DNA of 64,000 nt from assembly GCA_945878555.1 (NCBI GenBank), contig CAMDWI010000001.1, positions 124,001 through 188,000 on the forward strand. The letters run 5' to 3'. The stretch is from Klebsiella pneumoniae. GTDB lineage: Bacteria > Pseudomonadota > Gammaproteobacteria > Eutrophobiales > Eutrophobiaceae. The position numbers and the translations under genes are program-made. Below are positions 8,744-17,096 of this stretch, piece by piece; positions within the stretch are counted from its first letter, which is position 1, and every line of letters starts with the position of its first letter. The notes beneath the pieces were generated by a model. It did no database searches, had not been told where the DNA came from, and saw nothing but the letters and a program-made list of their open reading frames with translations.

Positions 8744-9661
8744 TCAGGGCGTGACGATACCGCGTTCGGCCTTCAGCGCCTCCAGATAGGCACCTTCAAA
8801 TTTCTCGACCGTTTTCCGGTAGCCTTCCGGGTCAATGAACGGGTTGGTTTCCGCTCCCTGTCCCAGCCGTTTTATTTTTTCAGCGAAGTCAAACCAGTAA
8901 CCGTGTGAAGCCAGGTAAATGTCTACCGGTAACAGCTTCAGCTTGGCGAACGAATAGGCAAAGTCAGCTGCCATCTCCGGGTAGTCCGGGTTATTCGTCA
9001 ATGGTTCGCCCGTGTTCATGCGCATACCGCAAAAGAACACCACATTGTATTTTTTCCCGTTCTCATTTGCTTCCATCGTCCAGGTGGTGCAGCCCTTGGT
9101 GTGGCCCGGAGTCAGGTGCGCAGTGAGAACGGTGTCACCCAGACGCAGTTGTTGCAGGTCCTCGATATGCTGGTCTACCTTGACCGGCGCCCATAACTCC
9201 CCCTCACGAAAATCCGCCTTGCCCCCTGTCTCGTATACCTCGACCTCGACTTTCGGTGCCATCAAAGTCGCGCCGGACATCTCCTTCATCATCGCATGCC
9301 CGCCGATGTGATCATTGTGGGCATGGGCAGCGAGCAGATATTTTATGTCCTCGACCTTGAAGCCCAGCTTTTCGATATTTTTGACGACGTCTGGTACAAA
9401 CCTCTCGAAGCTGGTGTCGATCAGCATGTGGCCTGCGCTGGTGGTAATCAGAAAGACCGGGTCGTGTATCACCGCACTGACCGAGTAGACATTATCAATA
9501 ATACGGAACGGCTCGATGATCTGGTTGCGTTGCGGGTCGTCAGCCGCAGGCGACACATCAGCGAATTTTGAAACAGCCTGGGCAGCGACCGGGACACTGT
9601 ATCCCTGTAAAGCCAGCAAGATTAGCAATAAAGTTTGATACAGCCTGGAATGTATAGACAT
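8744..9661 (-). CDS. Subclass B3-like metallo-beta-lactamase
   Basis: A 305-residue exported MBL-fold hydrolase. The signal peptide ends near VAAQA (residue 29). All zinc ligands of the B3 type are visible: HAHNDH at 113-118, His187 in TPGHTKG, and His253 in ASHGYWFDF. The strings GHTKGCTTWTM and NPFIDPEGYR are characteristic of the B3 group (L1, THIN-B, BJP-1 relatives). Family members hydrolyse beta-lactams, but environmental B3-like proteins can prefer lactones or other esters, so resistance is not assured. The ATG at 9661 is preferred to one at 9700 because it begins a clean signal peptide and follows a G7 ribosome site. It lies 75 bases downstream of the ABC exporter genes on the same strand and may be cotranscribed with them. 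Confidence 0.88.
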   Translation of the reverse strand: MSIHSRLYQTLLLILLALQGYSVPVAAQAVSKFADVSPAADDPQRNQIIEPFRIIDNVYSVSAVIHDPVFLITTSAGHMLIDTSFERFVPDVVKNIEKLGFKVEDIKYLLAAHAHNDHIGGHAMMKEMSGATLMAPKVEVEVYETGGKADFREGELWAPVKVDQHIEDLQQLRLGDTVLTAHLTPGHTKGCTTWTMEANENGKKYNVVFFCGMRMNTGEPLTNNPDYPEMAADFAYSFAKLKLLPVDIYLASHGYWFDFAEKIKRLGQGAETNPFIDPEGYRKTVEKFEGAYLEALKAERGIVTP

Positions 9662-9736
9662 GGTTCCCCCCCTCAAGGTTACCGGGTAAGCATAGATCAT
9701 AATTCGGGGTGGTGTAGATGAATTTTTATCACCCCG

Positions 9737-10444
9737 TCACGATTTATTCATATCATCAGCCACAATCTGCCCGTCAACCAGATTAATGGTACGGTCGCAG
9801 GCGGTCGAAAGGCGTGGGTCATGGGTGACCAGCAGTACGGCACAACCGAACTCAAGATTGAACTTGCGGAACAGTTCAAATATTTCGGCTGCGGTATGGG
9901 TATCAAGGTTGCCGGTCGGTTCATCCGCCAGCAGCAGCGCCGGTTCGGTCACCAGTGCGCGGGCAATGGCCACCCGTTGTTGTTGTCCACCGGACAGTTG
10001 ATTAGGCGGGGTTTCGGCGAACTTTTCCAGTCCGACGGCGGCAAGCAGGCCACGTGCGCGTTCTACTGAAGACCGGTCGGGTTTACCCTGCTTCAGCATA
10101 AGCGGCATCAGGATATTGTCGAGTGCGGTAAATGCCTGGATCAGGTGATGAAACTGGAATACAAAGCCTATCTCGCTGCCGCGCAGGGCGGTGCGTGCAC
10201 CATCGTCCATCGTACTGGTCGCCTGCCCGAGCAGATAAAGTTCACCGGCGCTCGGCTTGTCGAGTAAGCCGATGATATTCAGCAGCGTGCTCTTGCCTGA
10301 GCCGGACGGCCCGATCAGCGCGGCAAAGTCTCGGCGACCGATACCGAGATTTATGCCATGCAATACCTCAATCTCATTTGGCAGTCCGATATTGTAGGAC
10401 TTGTGCAGCGCCTCCAGTTTCAATACCTGTTGCGTGTCAGACAT
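9737..10444 (-). CDS. ABC transporter ATPase (MacB/LolD/DevA type)
   Basis: A 235-residue nucleotide-binding subunit. Walker A is GPSGSGKST (45-53), the Q-loop is FVFQFHH, the signature is LSGGQ (150-154), Walker B is LLLADEPTG (169-177), and the switch His is His208. It is close to the LolD/MacB group that powers tripartite or lipoprotein-type exporters from the cytoplasmic face. The ATG at 10444 is chosen because a longer frame to 10510 only adds non-homologous residues inside the permease gene. It overlaps the permease stop by 8 bases, which implies translational coupling. It is the third gene of an adaptor-permease-ATPase operon. Confidence 0.92.
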   Translation of the reverse strand: MSDTQQVLKLEALHKSYNIGLPNEIEVLHGINLGIGRRDFAALIGPSGSGKSTLLNIIGLLDKPSAGELYLLGQATSTMDDGARTALRGSEIGFVFQFHHLIQAFTALDNILMPLMLKQGKPDRSSVERARGLLAAVGLEKFAETPPNQLSGGQQQRVAIARALVTEPALLLADEPTGNLDTHTAAEIFELFRKFNLEFGCAVLLVTHDPRLSTACDRTINLVDGQIVADDMNKS

Positions 10445-11660
10445 ACCGTATCGCCACAACCGGATCCAGACCGGCAGCACGTCGTGACGGCACGGCCGCC
10501 GCCAGTACACCGGTCAGCGTGGCCAGTGCCACCGATGTGACAACCAGTGACCGCGCTACCGGGATATAGAACAGCCCAGGCCCGTACGTATTAAATCCCC
10601 ATACCAGCGTATAACTGCCCGCAACACCAATGATGGAACCGAACAGACCGAGGATCGCACCCTGAATCAGGAACACGCGCAGGATCTGTGTTTGCGTGGC
10701 ACCGGTGGCCCGCATGATGCCGATCTCGCGGGTGCGCTGCACTACACTGACCGACAATACACTGGCGATGCCAAATGCCACGGAGATACCCACAAACACC
10801 TTGATCATATTGGTCGACAAGGTCTGCGCGGTCAGTGCGCTCATCAGTTGCGCGTTCGTTTCCATCCAGCTTTCTGCCTTCAGTGCAGTCAGGCGTCCTA
10901 TCTGTCCCGCAATCGTGTCCGCGGTGAAAATATCCTCGACTGTCACGTCAATGACCGTCACGCCGCCGGGCAGGTTCAGCAGCGATTGCGCCTGTTTCAG
11001 ATCCAGATAAATGTAACGTGTATCCAGTTCGCGCACGCCCAGTTCAAATACGGCGGCGATATTGACCACGGCATTATTCTGCTGACCGGTTTCCAGTCGC
11101 AGCTTGTCACCGACGCGTAAACCCATCTTGTCAGCCAGTTGTCTGCCGACCATGGCATCACCCGCCCCGACGCGCAACTGGCCTGTACGTATATAGTCGC
11201 GCAGCGGGATGATGCGCTGATAGCGTTCAACATCAATGCCGACCAGCGCGACTGATTCGAGTGCGTCGCCCCGCCGCGCAAAGGCGGGGCCCGAGACGAC
11301 CGGGGATACAGCGGTCAGTACCGGCAGACTGTCCAGTGTGGCAGTGACTCCCTGCCAGTTGTTAATCGAGCGCAGACGCTGCGCCCGTTTGTCTTCCTGT
11401 ACCAGCTGCACCGTTCCCGGTGCTACCGGTGCCACGATATTGATTTCATCGGGAGATAACAGGCGGATGTGCGACTGGGTTCCCAGGGTACGTTCAATGA
11501 TATTTGATTGCAGCCCTTCAATCAGCGCAGAGACAAAAACAATCACAGCGACACCCACCGCAATACCGACCATGATCATCGCCGTCTGGGCATGGCCCTC
11601 ACGCAGAAAGGTGATCGCAATGGTCCACTCGGTCCATTGACGACGAAGCAGCAGGATCAA
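10437..11660 (-). CDS. ABC exporter permease (FtsX/MacB/DevC family)
   Basis: A 407-residue inner-membrane permease with the four-helix MacB/FtsX plan. One helix lies near residues 28-50 (TAMIMVGIAVGVAVIVFVSA), then a large periplasmic MacB core domain of about 230 residues. Three helices follow near 285-305, 325-350 and 370-390, with the conserved TREIGIMRATGATQTQIL coupling region between the second and third. Unlike MacB itself the ATPase is a separate gene. The start is TTG at 11660, overlapping the adaptor stop codon in a TTGA arrangement, so coupled translation is likely; no strong independent ribosome site is seen. The cargo is unknown: macrolides, glycolipids and peptides are known for relatives. 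Confidence 0.88.
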   Translation of the reverse strand: MILLLRRQWTEWTIAITFLREGHAQTAMIMVGIAVGVAVIVFVSALIEGLQSNIIERTLGTQSHIRLLSPDEINIVAPVAPGTVQLVQEDKRAQRLRSINNWQGVTATLDSLPVLTAVSPVVSGPAFARRGDALESVALVGIDVERYQRIIPLRDYIRTGQLRVGAGDAMVGRQLADKMGLRVGDKLRLETGQQNNAVVNIAAVFELGVRELDTRYIYLDLKQAQSLLNLPGGVTVIDVTVEDIFTADTIAGQIGRLTALKAESWMETNAQLMSALTAQTLSTNMIKVFVGISVAFGIASVLSVSVVQRTREIGIMRATGATQTQILRVFLIQGAILGLFGSIIGVAGSYTLVWGFNTYGPGLFYIPVARSLVVTSVALATLTGVLAAAVPSRRAAGLDPVVAIRYV

Positions 11661-12901
11661 TTCAGGTTTACCGGTATTTCATTGCGAGTGGCAGGATCGA
11701 TGCTGGTCCCGGAAACCGGCAAGGCCTGTTCCAGAAAGCGGATCCGTGTCCCGTCGGCGAGTGGTGCTGTGGCGTCTGCCACCACGGTGTCACCTGCCTG
11801 CAAGCCACTCTGCACCTCGGTCATGGCCAGTCCACGCAGACCCAGCGTGACCTCTGTCCGTTGTACATGGCCCGCGCGTACAGCCAGCACCTCTGCGGTA
11901 TTGCCGCGCACGGCGATGAGGGCATCATTCGGGATGGCAAGTGCCTGATCCCGTCGACCGGTCTCGATATTGACCGATACCGTCATGTCCTGTCTCAGGA
12001 AATCGGGTACGGGGTCGACCTTCAGACGCACATCAACCGTGCCGCGTTGTGGATCAATGGCAGGGGCGATGAAACTGATGCGCGCCGGAAAGGGTTTGTC
12101 CGGATAGGCGTCGGCGACGATGCTGGCGTTTTGTTGCAATGACAGCAGCGACAGGTTCTTTTCATCAAGGGGGACACGTACCTCAGTGTCACCGCTCTGT
12201 GCGATTGTGAACAGCACGCGGCCGGGTTGTACCAGATCCCCGGGTTCTACATTGCGGGTCAGCACCGTCCCGGCGGTCCCGGACCGGATGACGGTCCTGG
12301 CCAGTTTTGCCTGTAGCGAGGCGAGTTGCTCGCGTAAGCGTGTCTCCTCGCTGTTGCCTGGGGCGAGTGCAGACAACGTCAACCGGGCTGACTCGATATC
12401 ATTACGTGCGAGCACCTCCTGCTGTTCAGCCTGCTCCAACGCCTCCGCAGACAGCTGCGAACGTTCCGCCAGTTGACGCCGCCGCGCAGTTTCACGAATG
12501 GCCTGTTCCAGTTGTAACCTGGCGCGGGCCAGCGCTGTTTCTGCCTGAGGCCGAGCAGTCGTTTCCAGCTGTTCCAGAGCGGCCTCTGCCTGACGTATCT
12601 GCGCCGGGAGATCGTCTTCACGCAGTACCAGCAGGATATCACCGGGTTTGACACTGTCGCCTTCCTGCACACGGCGTTCCAGCACTACACCGGTCAGTTC
12701 ACTGCCTATCTGTGTGCGCGAGACCGAGACAACGCGACCGGTAGCTACCACCGTCTGTATCAGTGGCATCGCCTGTATGCGATAACCCTGCACCTGTGGA
12801 CCTTGCCACTGACGCAACAACAGATAGGCCACGGCGAGGGCCACGGTAACCATTATCACCACATATTTGTATCGGACTGCAGGCAAGCTCGTACTCCACA
12901 A
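11657..12901 (-). CDS. HlyD/MacA-family periplasmic adaptor
   Basis: A 414-residue membrane-fusion protein that would bridge the permease to an outer-membrane channel. Visible parts in order are an N-terminal membrane anchor (VVIMVTVALAVAYLLL), a first lipoyl half (GRVVSVSRTQIGSELTG, EGDSVKPGDILLVL), and a long coiled-coil hairpin rich in Ala, Glu, Gln and Arg (about 95-195). The second lipoyl half (GTAGTVLTRNVEPGDLVQPG) and beta-barrel strands follow. The order adaptor, permease, ATPase matches devBCA-type operons. No outer-membrane partner gene is adjacent, so it may use a TolC encoded elsewhere. The TTG start at 12901 is uncertain; a GTG or ATG a few codons inside would also leave the anchor intact. 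Confidence 0.85.
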   Translation of the reverse strand: MWSTSLPAVRYKYVVIMVTVALAVAYLLLRQWQGPQVQGYRIQAMPLIQTVVATGRVVSVSRTQIGSELTGVVLERRVQEGDSVKPGDILLVLREDDLPAQIRQAEAALEQLETTARPQAETALARARLQLEQAIRETARRRQLAERSQLSAEALEQAEQQEVLARNDIESARLTLSALAPGNSEETRLREQLASLQAKLARTVIRSGTAGTVLTRNVEPGDLVQPGRVLFTIAQSGDTEVRVPLDEKNLSLLSLQQNASIVADAYPDKPFPARISFIAPAIDPQRGTVDVRLKVDPVPDFLRQDMTVSVNIETGRRDQALAIPNDALIAVRGNTAEVLAVRAGHVQRTEVTLGLRGLAMTEVQSGLQAGDTVVADATAPLADGTRIRFLEQALPVSGTSIDPATRNEIPVNLN

Positions 12902-13124
12902 CTATGACAATTCTTACAGGATACCAGAGTGCGCTGGTGCTGGTCAGTTGTGCGCCCCATATCGCACCGGATATTTTATGGTAATGAGTATATGACAAGC
13001 AGGGTCCGTATTCTTACGGTTTTCGGGCGTTATCAGCCCGTATAAGGTCTTTCCGCCATTTTCCGCACCGATCCTCGCGTGTATGATTCAGCAAAGGTCC
13101 AGACAAATTCAGGAGGGGAAGTAT

Positions 13125-14210
13125 ATGCAATCAAGACAGGGTAAGTTCCTGGCGGCCGTAGTGATGATGGGTTTTTTATTCTTCTCAGGCCTGGCCAATG
13201 TCAGCGCACAATCAAGCAGCGAACCGGCCCCGACTGCACAAACCGGGTATGCCGTAAAAAAGCCGATTATCGGTGGCGCCTGTGTTACCTGTCCCTGGGG
13301 GGCCATGTCCGAGGTGGTCAAGGAAGTGATGCAGCCGTATGGATGGGACGTCCAGATATGTTATTACTGTGCTGGCGGACCACGCGAGGCCCGCATGGTT
13401 GCCGGGGCCATGATGGCCACACCACCCGAGCTGTCGCGACCGGATGATATGCCCACCCCTGTTGGCCCCATCGACTTTGGGGCGACCGGTGCGGCCGTGC
13501 TGAAGGCGGCCTACCTCGGTGAAAACGATTTCGCCAGGGATCCGGAAGGTCCGAGGAAACAGCTGCGCGCAGTGGCCTTTATCCAGTCACCTGCCTATTA
13601 CATCGTTGCGGTGAAGGCCAGTCTGGGCATCACCGATCTTGCCGAAATCGCGCAGAAGCGTATGCCGGTCAAGATGTTCGCCGGTCTCGTTGGCCAGAGG
13701 CAGTTGACACCGACGGTGCTGGAATATTACGGATTAAACCGGGAAAAGGTCGAGTCATTTGGTGGCACCTTTGTAACCCATTATTCGCGCGATGATGATT
13801 ATGACGTGATGTTGGGGTTCGGTTCGCTGTCGAATGCGCCGGAGTTTACCCAGTGGTATCACGCTACCCAGAAGTATGACTTTAAATTTCTGGAGATTGC
13901 GCCTGAATTACGTGCGCAGTTAAACAAGCAGTTTTACGCAGAGGAGCAGACCATGCCGGTGGGGTATTTCCGCGGGGTCGACAAACGCGTGCAGACCGTC
14001 GTCCAGAACGGGATCGTGATATATGGGCGTACCGATATGCCGGATGATTTTGCCTATACACTGGCGAAGGCACTGGATGTGCACAAGGATGTACTGGTGT
14101 GGCGGCACATGCACTGGTCCTATAACCCGGCCAATGTCTGGAACCCGCCAGGTCTGCCGCTGCATCCCGGTGCGGAAAAGTATTACCGTGAGGCTGGATA
14201 TATCAAATAA
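13125..14210 (+). CDS. TAXI-family-like periplasmic binding protein with CxxC pairs
   Basis: A 361-residue exported protein. A signal peptide (AAVVMMGFLFFSGLANVSAQ) precedes a TAXI/TRAP-type solute-binding fold. Support comes from the region ARMVAGAMMATPPEL, the RAVAFIQSPAYYIVAVKASLGITDL segment typical of the second lobe, and the C-terminal HPGAEKYYREAGY often seen in TAXI proteins. Unusually, the ligand loop near the N-terminus carries two cysteine pairs, CVTC (53-56) and CYYC (79-82), where the family normally has a GSTGG-like loop. They may form disulfides or bind a metal. No TRAP membrane subunits are adjacent. The start at 13125 follows AGGAGGGG. Confidence in the family is moderate; the ligand is unknown. 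Confidence 0.7.
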   Translation: MQSRQGKFLAAVVMMGFLFFSGLANVSAQSSSEPAPTAQTGYAVKKPIIGGACVTCPWGAMSEVVKEVMQPYGWDVQICYYCAGGPREARMVAGAMMATPPELSRPDDMPTPVGPIDFGATGAAVLKAAYLGENDFARDPEGPRKQLRAVAFIQSPAYYIVAVKASLGITDLAEIAQKRMPVKMFAGLVGQRQLTPTVLEYYGLNREKVESFGGTFVTHYSRDDDYDVMLGFGSLSNAPEFTQWYHATQKYDFKFLEIAPELRAQLNKQFYAEEQTMPVGYFRGVDKRVQTVVQNGIVIYGRTDMPDDFAYTLAKALDVHKDVLVWRHMHWSYNPANVWNPPGLPLHPGAEKYYREAGYIK

Positions 14211-14221
14211 CCCGAGTGACA

Positions 14222-14245
14222 GGGGACAGACTTAAGTCTGTCCCC
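14222..14245. repeat. Palindrome GGGGACAGAC-type
   Basis: A perfect 24-base palindrome (GGGGACAGAC, TTAA, GTCTGTCCCC) begins 12 bases after a stop codon. It shares its ends with the longer hairpins at 26.5, 28.6 and 30.7 kb and is of the kind seen as dispersed intergenic repeats in many Gammaproteobacteria. The 185 bases between it and the terminator at 14431 hold no gene I can support. Confidence 0.7.
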
Positions 14246-14430
14246 AAATCTGATCTGCTTGACTTATGCCGGGCGTATCATCAGAATGCGCGCCCACTAT
14301 GACGACATTATTCCTGCAACTGCTGTGCACCGTACGCCGACCAGTCCATGACTGGGTGACGCGAGTATGCCTGCGCCAGGAGGAATGGGTAGTGAATTAA
14401 GGTAACTGATTAATTATCACAATTTCAAAA

Positions 14431-14465
14431 GGGCCGCAGGCATTCCACCTGCGGCCCTTTTTTTT
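14431..14465 (+). terminator. Strong rho-independent terminator
   Basis: A perfect 10-bp GC-rich stem (14431-14440 with 14448-14457) around a 7-base loop is followed by eight T residues. Four A residues precede the stem. It separates the TAXI gene region from the transporter gene at 14494. Confidence 0.88.
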
Positions 14466-14493
14466 GCATTGAATTTACGGGAGTTTTTTTATC

Positions 14494-15378
14494 ATGTATA
14501 CACGGATTGCCTATCTCGGCGTCGTTATCATCTGGGCGACCACACCGCTCTCTATCCAGTGGAGTAGCGAGGGTGTCGGGTTCTTGTTCGCCTTGAGCCT
14601 GCGTATGACGCTCGGCGTGATTGCCTCGTATGTATTATTGCGCGTGCTGGGTTTGAACCTGCCGTGGCACACGCGTGCATTACGTACCTATCTGGTCAGT
14701 GGTCTGTCTATCTATTTCTCGATGAACTGTGTGTACTGGGCCTCGCAATATATACCGTCCGGCTGGATATCGGTCGTGTTCGGTTTGTCGCCGATCATTA
14801 CCGGAGTGATGGCCATGCTTATACTGGATGAAACGACAGCACTGTCGCCACCTAAACTGGCGGGTATGATCATGGGTGTGGTTGGTCTGATGCTGGTATT
14901 TGGACAGGGATACCATATCGGGCATGACTTTGTCCTTGGCGTCGCTGGTGTGTTGTTGGGTACATTGGTGCATTCACTCAGTGCTGTCGTGATCAAACGT
15001 TTGCAGGCTCAATTGACCGGCGTAGCCGCCACCACCGGCGGACTCGTGATCGCGACCCCGCTGTTTATCATCACCTGGCTACTCTGCGAGGGCACGTTGC
15101 CAACGACTATGACTACCAGGGCGATTGCGGCAACGCTATATCTCGGAGTGGTTGCGTCAGCGGTCGGATTTGCCCTGTATTACTATATCCTGAACCGGAT
15201 GGAAGTCGGCCGGGTCGCACTGATTACGCTGATCACGCCGGTATGTGCGTTGGTACTGGGTAATCTGTTGAACCATGAATCGGTGAGTCCAGGTGTCTTG
15301 TTTGGCACCGGATTTATCGTGGCGGGTTTGCTGCTCTATGAATATGGCAGCAAACTGCGTGAATATATATTCAACTGA
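14494..15378 (+). CDS. EamA/DMT-family transporter
   Basis: A 294-residue integral membrane protein with about ten hydrophobic helices arranged as two EamA repeats, for example SIYFSMNCVYWASQYIPSGW in the first half and VGFALYYYILNRMEVGRVAL in the second. The phrase LTPVCAL-like ITPVCALVLG and the closing FGTGFIVAGLLLYEY are typical of drug/metabolite exporters of the YdcZ/RhtA type. Relatives export amino acids, nucleosides or other metabolites, but substrate cannot be predicted. The ATG at 14494 follows GGGAG. A perfect hairpin begins right after the stop codon. Confidence 0.88.
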   Translation: MYTRIAYLGVVIIWATTPLSIQWSSEGVGFLFALSLRMTLGVIASYVLLRVLGLNLPWHTRALRTYLVSGLSIYFSMNCVYWASQYIPSGWISVVFGLSPIITGVMAMLILDETTALSPPKLAGMIMGVVGLMLVFGQGYHIGHDFVLGVAGVLLGTLVHSLSAVVIKRLQAQLTGVAATTGGLVIATPLFIITWLLCEGTLPTTMTTRAIAATLYLGVVASAVGFALYYYILNRMEVGRVALITLITPVCALVLGNLLNHESVSPGVLFGTGFIVAGLLLYEYGSKLREYIFN

Positions 15379-15410
15379 ACGGGAGTCAGATCGGGCGATC
15401 TGACTCCCGT
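15379..15410. terminator. Bidirectional terminator hairpin
   Basis: A perfect 14-bp stem (15379-15392 with 15397-15410) with a GGGC loop fills the 36-base gap between two convergent genes. It is followed by AATTTT on the plus strand and by a less clear tract on the minus strand. Confidence 0.75.
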
Positions 15411-15414
15411 AATT

Positions 15415-16881
15415 TTACTCGCCCTCCAGCTTTTCTGTAAACCAGCGGACCAGCATTCCCACCAGTTCAGGCTTAGTCTTCATCATGGCCGAACCCCGAC
15501 CGGCGTCATCGTACATCAACAATTCAGTTTCCTTGTTGTTGGACAGCTTGTAGGTCTCGCGGGTAGCGTCTGTCAGGCTCCTGCCATCGGCGCGGATATC
15601 ATTCGTACTGGCGATCAGAAACAGGGGTATATCCATTTCACTGATCATTTTGTTGGTGGCAGCGTTACCACCGTAGAATGACATGCCTACGATAGTCCGT
15701 ATTCGTTTGTCGCCATGGGCGGCAGCGATGGTTGGGCCGCCTCGGGAGGTGGCGGTAATCAGGGCAATCCTGTCCGGGTCGATACCCGGCTGCCCGGCGA
15801 TATAGTTGATTGCGGCGCGGATATCCTTCTGGATCGTCTCGATATCGAAGGCGTAGGGACGTTCATTAGGTACACTCTTCATGAAACCACGCTGATCAAA
15901 TATGAGTGCAGCCAGTCCGGATTTGGTGACCTCACGCGCGAGGTGATACCAGGTCGTCGCATCGTGATTTGCACCGTGAACAAACACAACGGCAGCAACC
16001 GGGTTTTTGTCAGTATCGTTGTCAGCATAGTCGGGCATATAGAGTGTGCCCTTCAGCAGTTTGTCGTCTTCTGTGTGAAAAGAAATTTCTTTCTGGTAGC
16101 CGATTCCGACCAGGTTTTCCCGTAGCCAGGCGGTGGTTTTGCCGATGGGATCCCCAGGACGGTTAAAGATAGAGGCCCCACGATCCATAACAAATAACAG
16201 CCGACTCCCCTGGTCTGTCGACAGGAAATATGGTTCAGCCGCACGTTGTTGTTTATCGTGCGGGTCATCTTCACTGGCAAACACTAGTACCGGTAAATCT
16301 TTCCTGTAGCGGATGCTTTCCCGTCCCTCGTCAGTCAGCCAGCCACTGCTCAGAATCAACGCCTTGATGCGGGTAGTGTCGAGCGCCGCCTCGCGTACAA
16401 CATAGTCGACCATATCACTGGCGCCAAAAACGGCAAGCCGGTTGCTGTCTACTTCCGGTTGTGCGGAGAGAAAGTCTATGGCGGCGCGGATATCAAGCTG
16501 CATGGCATCACGCTCGGCACGGGTGAATTTCTGATAATCCTTGTCGCCAAAGCTGGCGTCGGTGCCACGTACATCGATAGCCAGCGCCGCCATGCCAATC
16601 CCGGCAACACCGAGTGATAGTTCATCACTGATGGTGCGGGGTACCCAGTCAGGTTCGCTCAGTATAACCAGGCCGGGGCGTGGTGTCGGCGAGGTGCCAG
16701 GAGGCAGATAATAGGTAGCATGGATGGTCCAACCATCTTCGGTCGCAAAGCTGACGTCACGAATGACCGTTTTTACATCCGGCGGTATCTGGGCGATTGC
16801 CAGCTCAAGTGACATCGTTGCCAGTAACAGGATGAAAACGAGTAAATGCCTTGCCTTCAGCAAGTACGGATAACGAGACAT
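15415..16881 (-). CDS. Exported tandem alpha/beta-hydrolase protein, active sites altered
   Basis: A 488-residue exported protein with two alpha/beta-hydrolase domains in a row. The signal peptide is LLVFILLLATMSLELAIA. Domain 1 (about 38-260) has GWTIHATYYLPPG and an elbow FGASDM around Ser155. Domain 2 (about 265-488) has LLKGTLYMPD, VVFVHGANHDATTWY and an elbow TATSRGG around Ser379. In dienelactone-hydrolase relatives the final catalytic His lies in GAGHG; domain 2 reads DAGRG (Arg462), and domain 1 has DRGAS at the matching place. Both domains may therefore lack the His, so the protein could bind rather than cleave its ligand. The ATG at 16881 is placed seven bases after a G7 ribosome site. 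Confidence 0.75.
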   Translation of the reverse strand: MSRYPYLLKARHLLVFILLLATMSLELAIAQIPPDVKTVIRDVSFATEDGWTIHATYYLPPGTSPTPRPGLVILSEPDWVPRTISDELSLGVAGIGMAALAIDVRGTDASFGDKDYQKFTRAERDAMQLDIRAAIDFLSAQPEVDSNRLAVFGASDMVDYVVREAALDTTRIKALILSSGWLTDEGRESIRYRKDLPVLVFASEDDPHDKQQRAAEPYFLSTDQGSRLLFVMDRGASIFNRPGDPIGKTTAWLRENLVGIGYQKEISFHTEDDKLLKGTLYMPDYADNDTDKNPVAAVVFVHGANHDATTWYHLAREVTKSGLAALIFDQRGFMKSVPNERPYAFDIETIQKDIRAAINYIAGQPGIDPDRIALITATSRGGPTIAAAHGDKRIRTIVGMSFYGGNAATNKMISEMDIPLFLIASTNDIRADGRSLTDATRETYKLSNNKETELLMYDDAGRGSAMMKTKPELVGMLVRWFTEKLEGE

Positions 16882-17096
16882 GATCATACCCCCCCGATAG
16901 ATTCTGCGGATCAAGCGTAACATTTATCGTACAGGACTCGCGACATTTTTGATGTTAAAGGTTCCTCAGCTGTGTTCGGGATGGCAAACCCTGCCTCTGC
17001 CTGTTCGGGTCGTTCCGGGCAACCGCGATACGATTGTCTTTATATTAAAAGTAAACCAGAATGGCCTTATGTCCAGTCCAGTTCGGGAGAACACCC

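Noticed and set aside
14246..14430. A 44-codon open frame (from about 14265) after the TAXI gene
   Set aside because: It lacks a ribosome site at its ATG, has no signal or known motif, and ends at a GGAGGA stretch that leads nowhere. It could be a gene remnant, but nothing supports a product.
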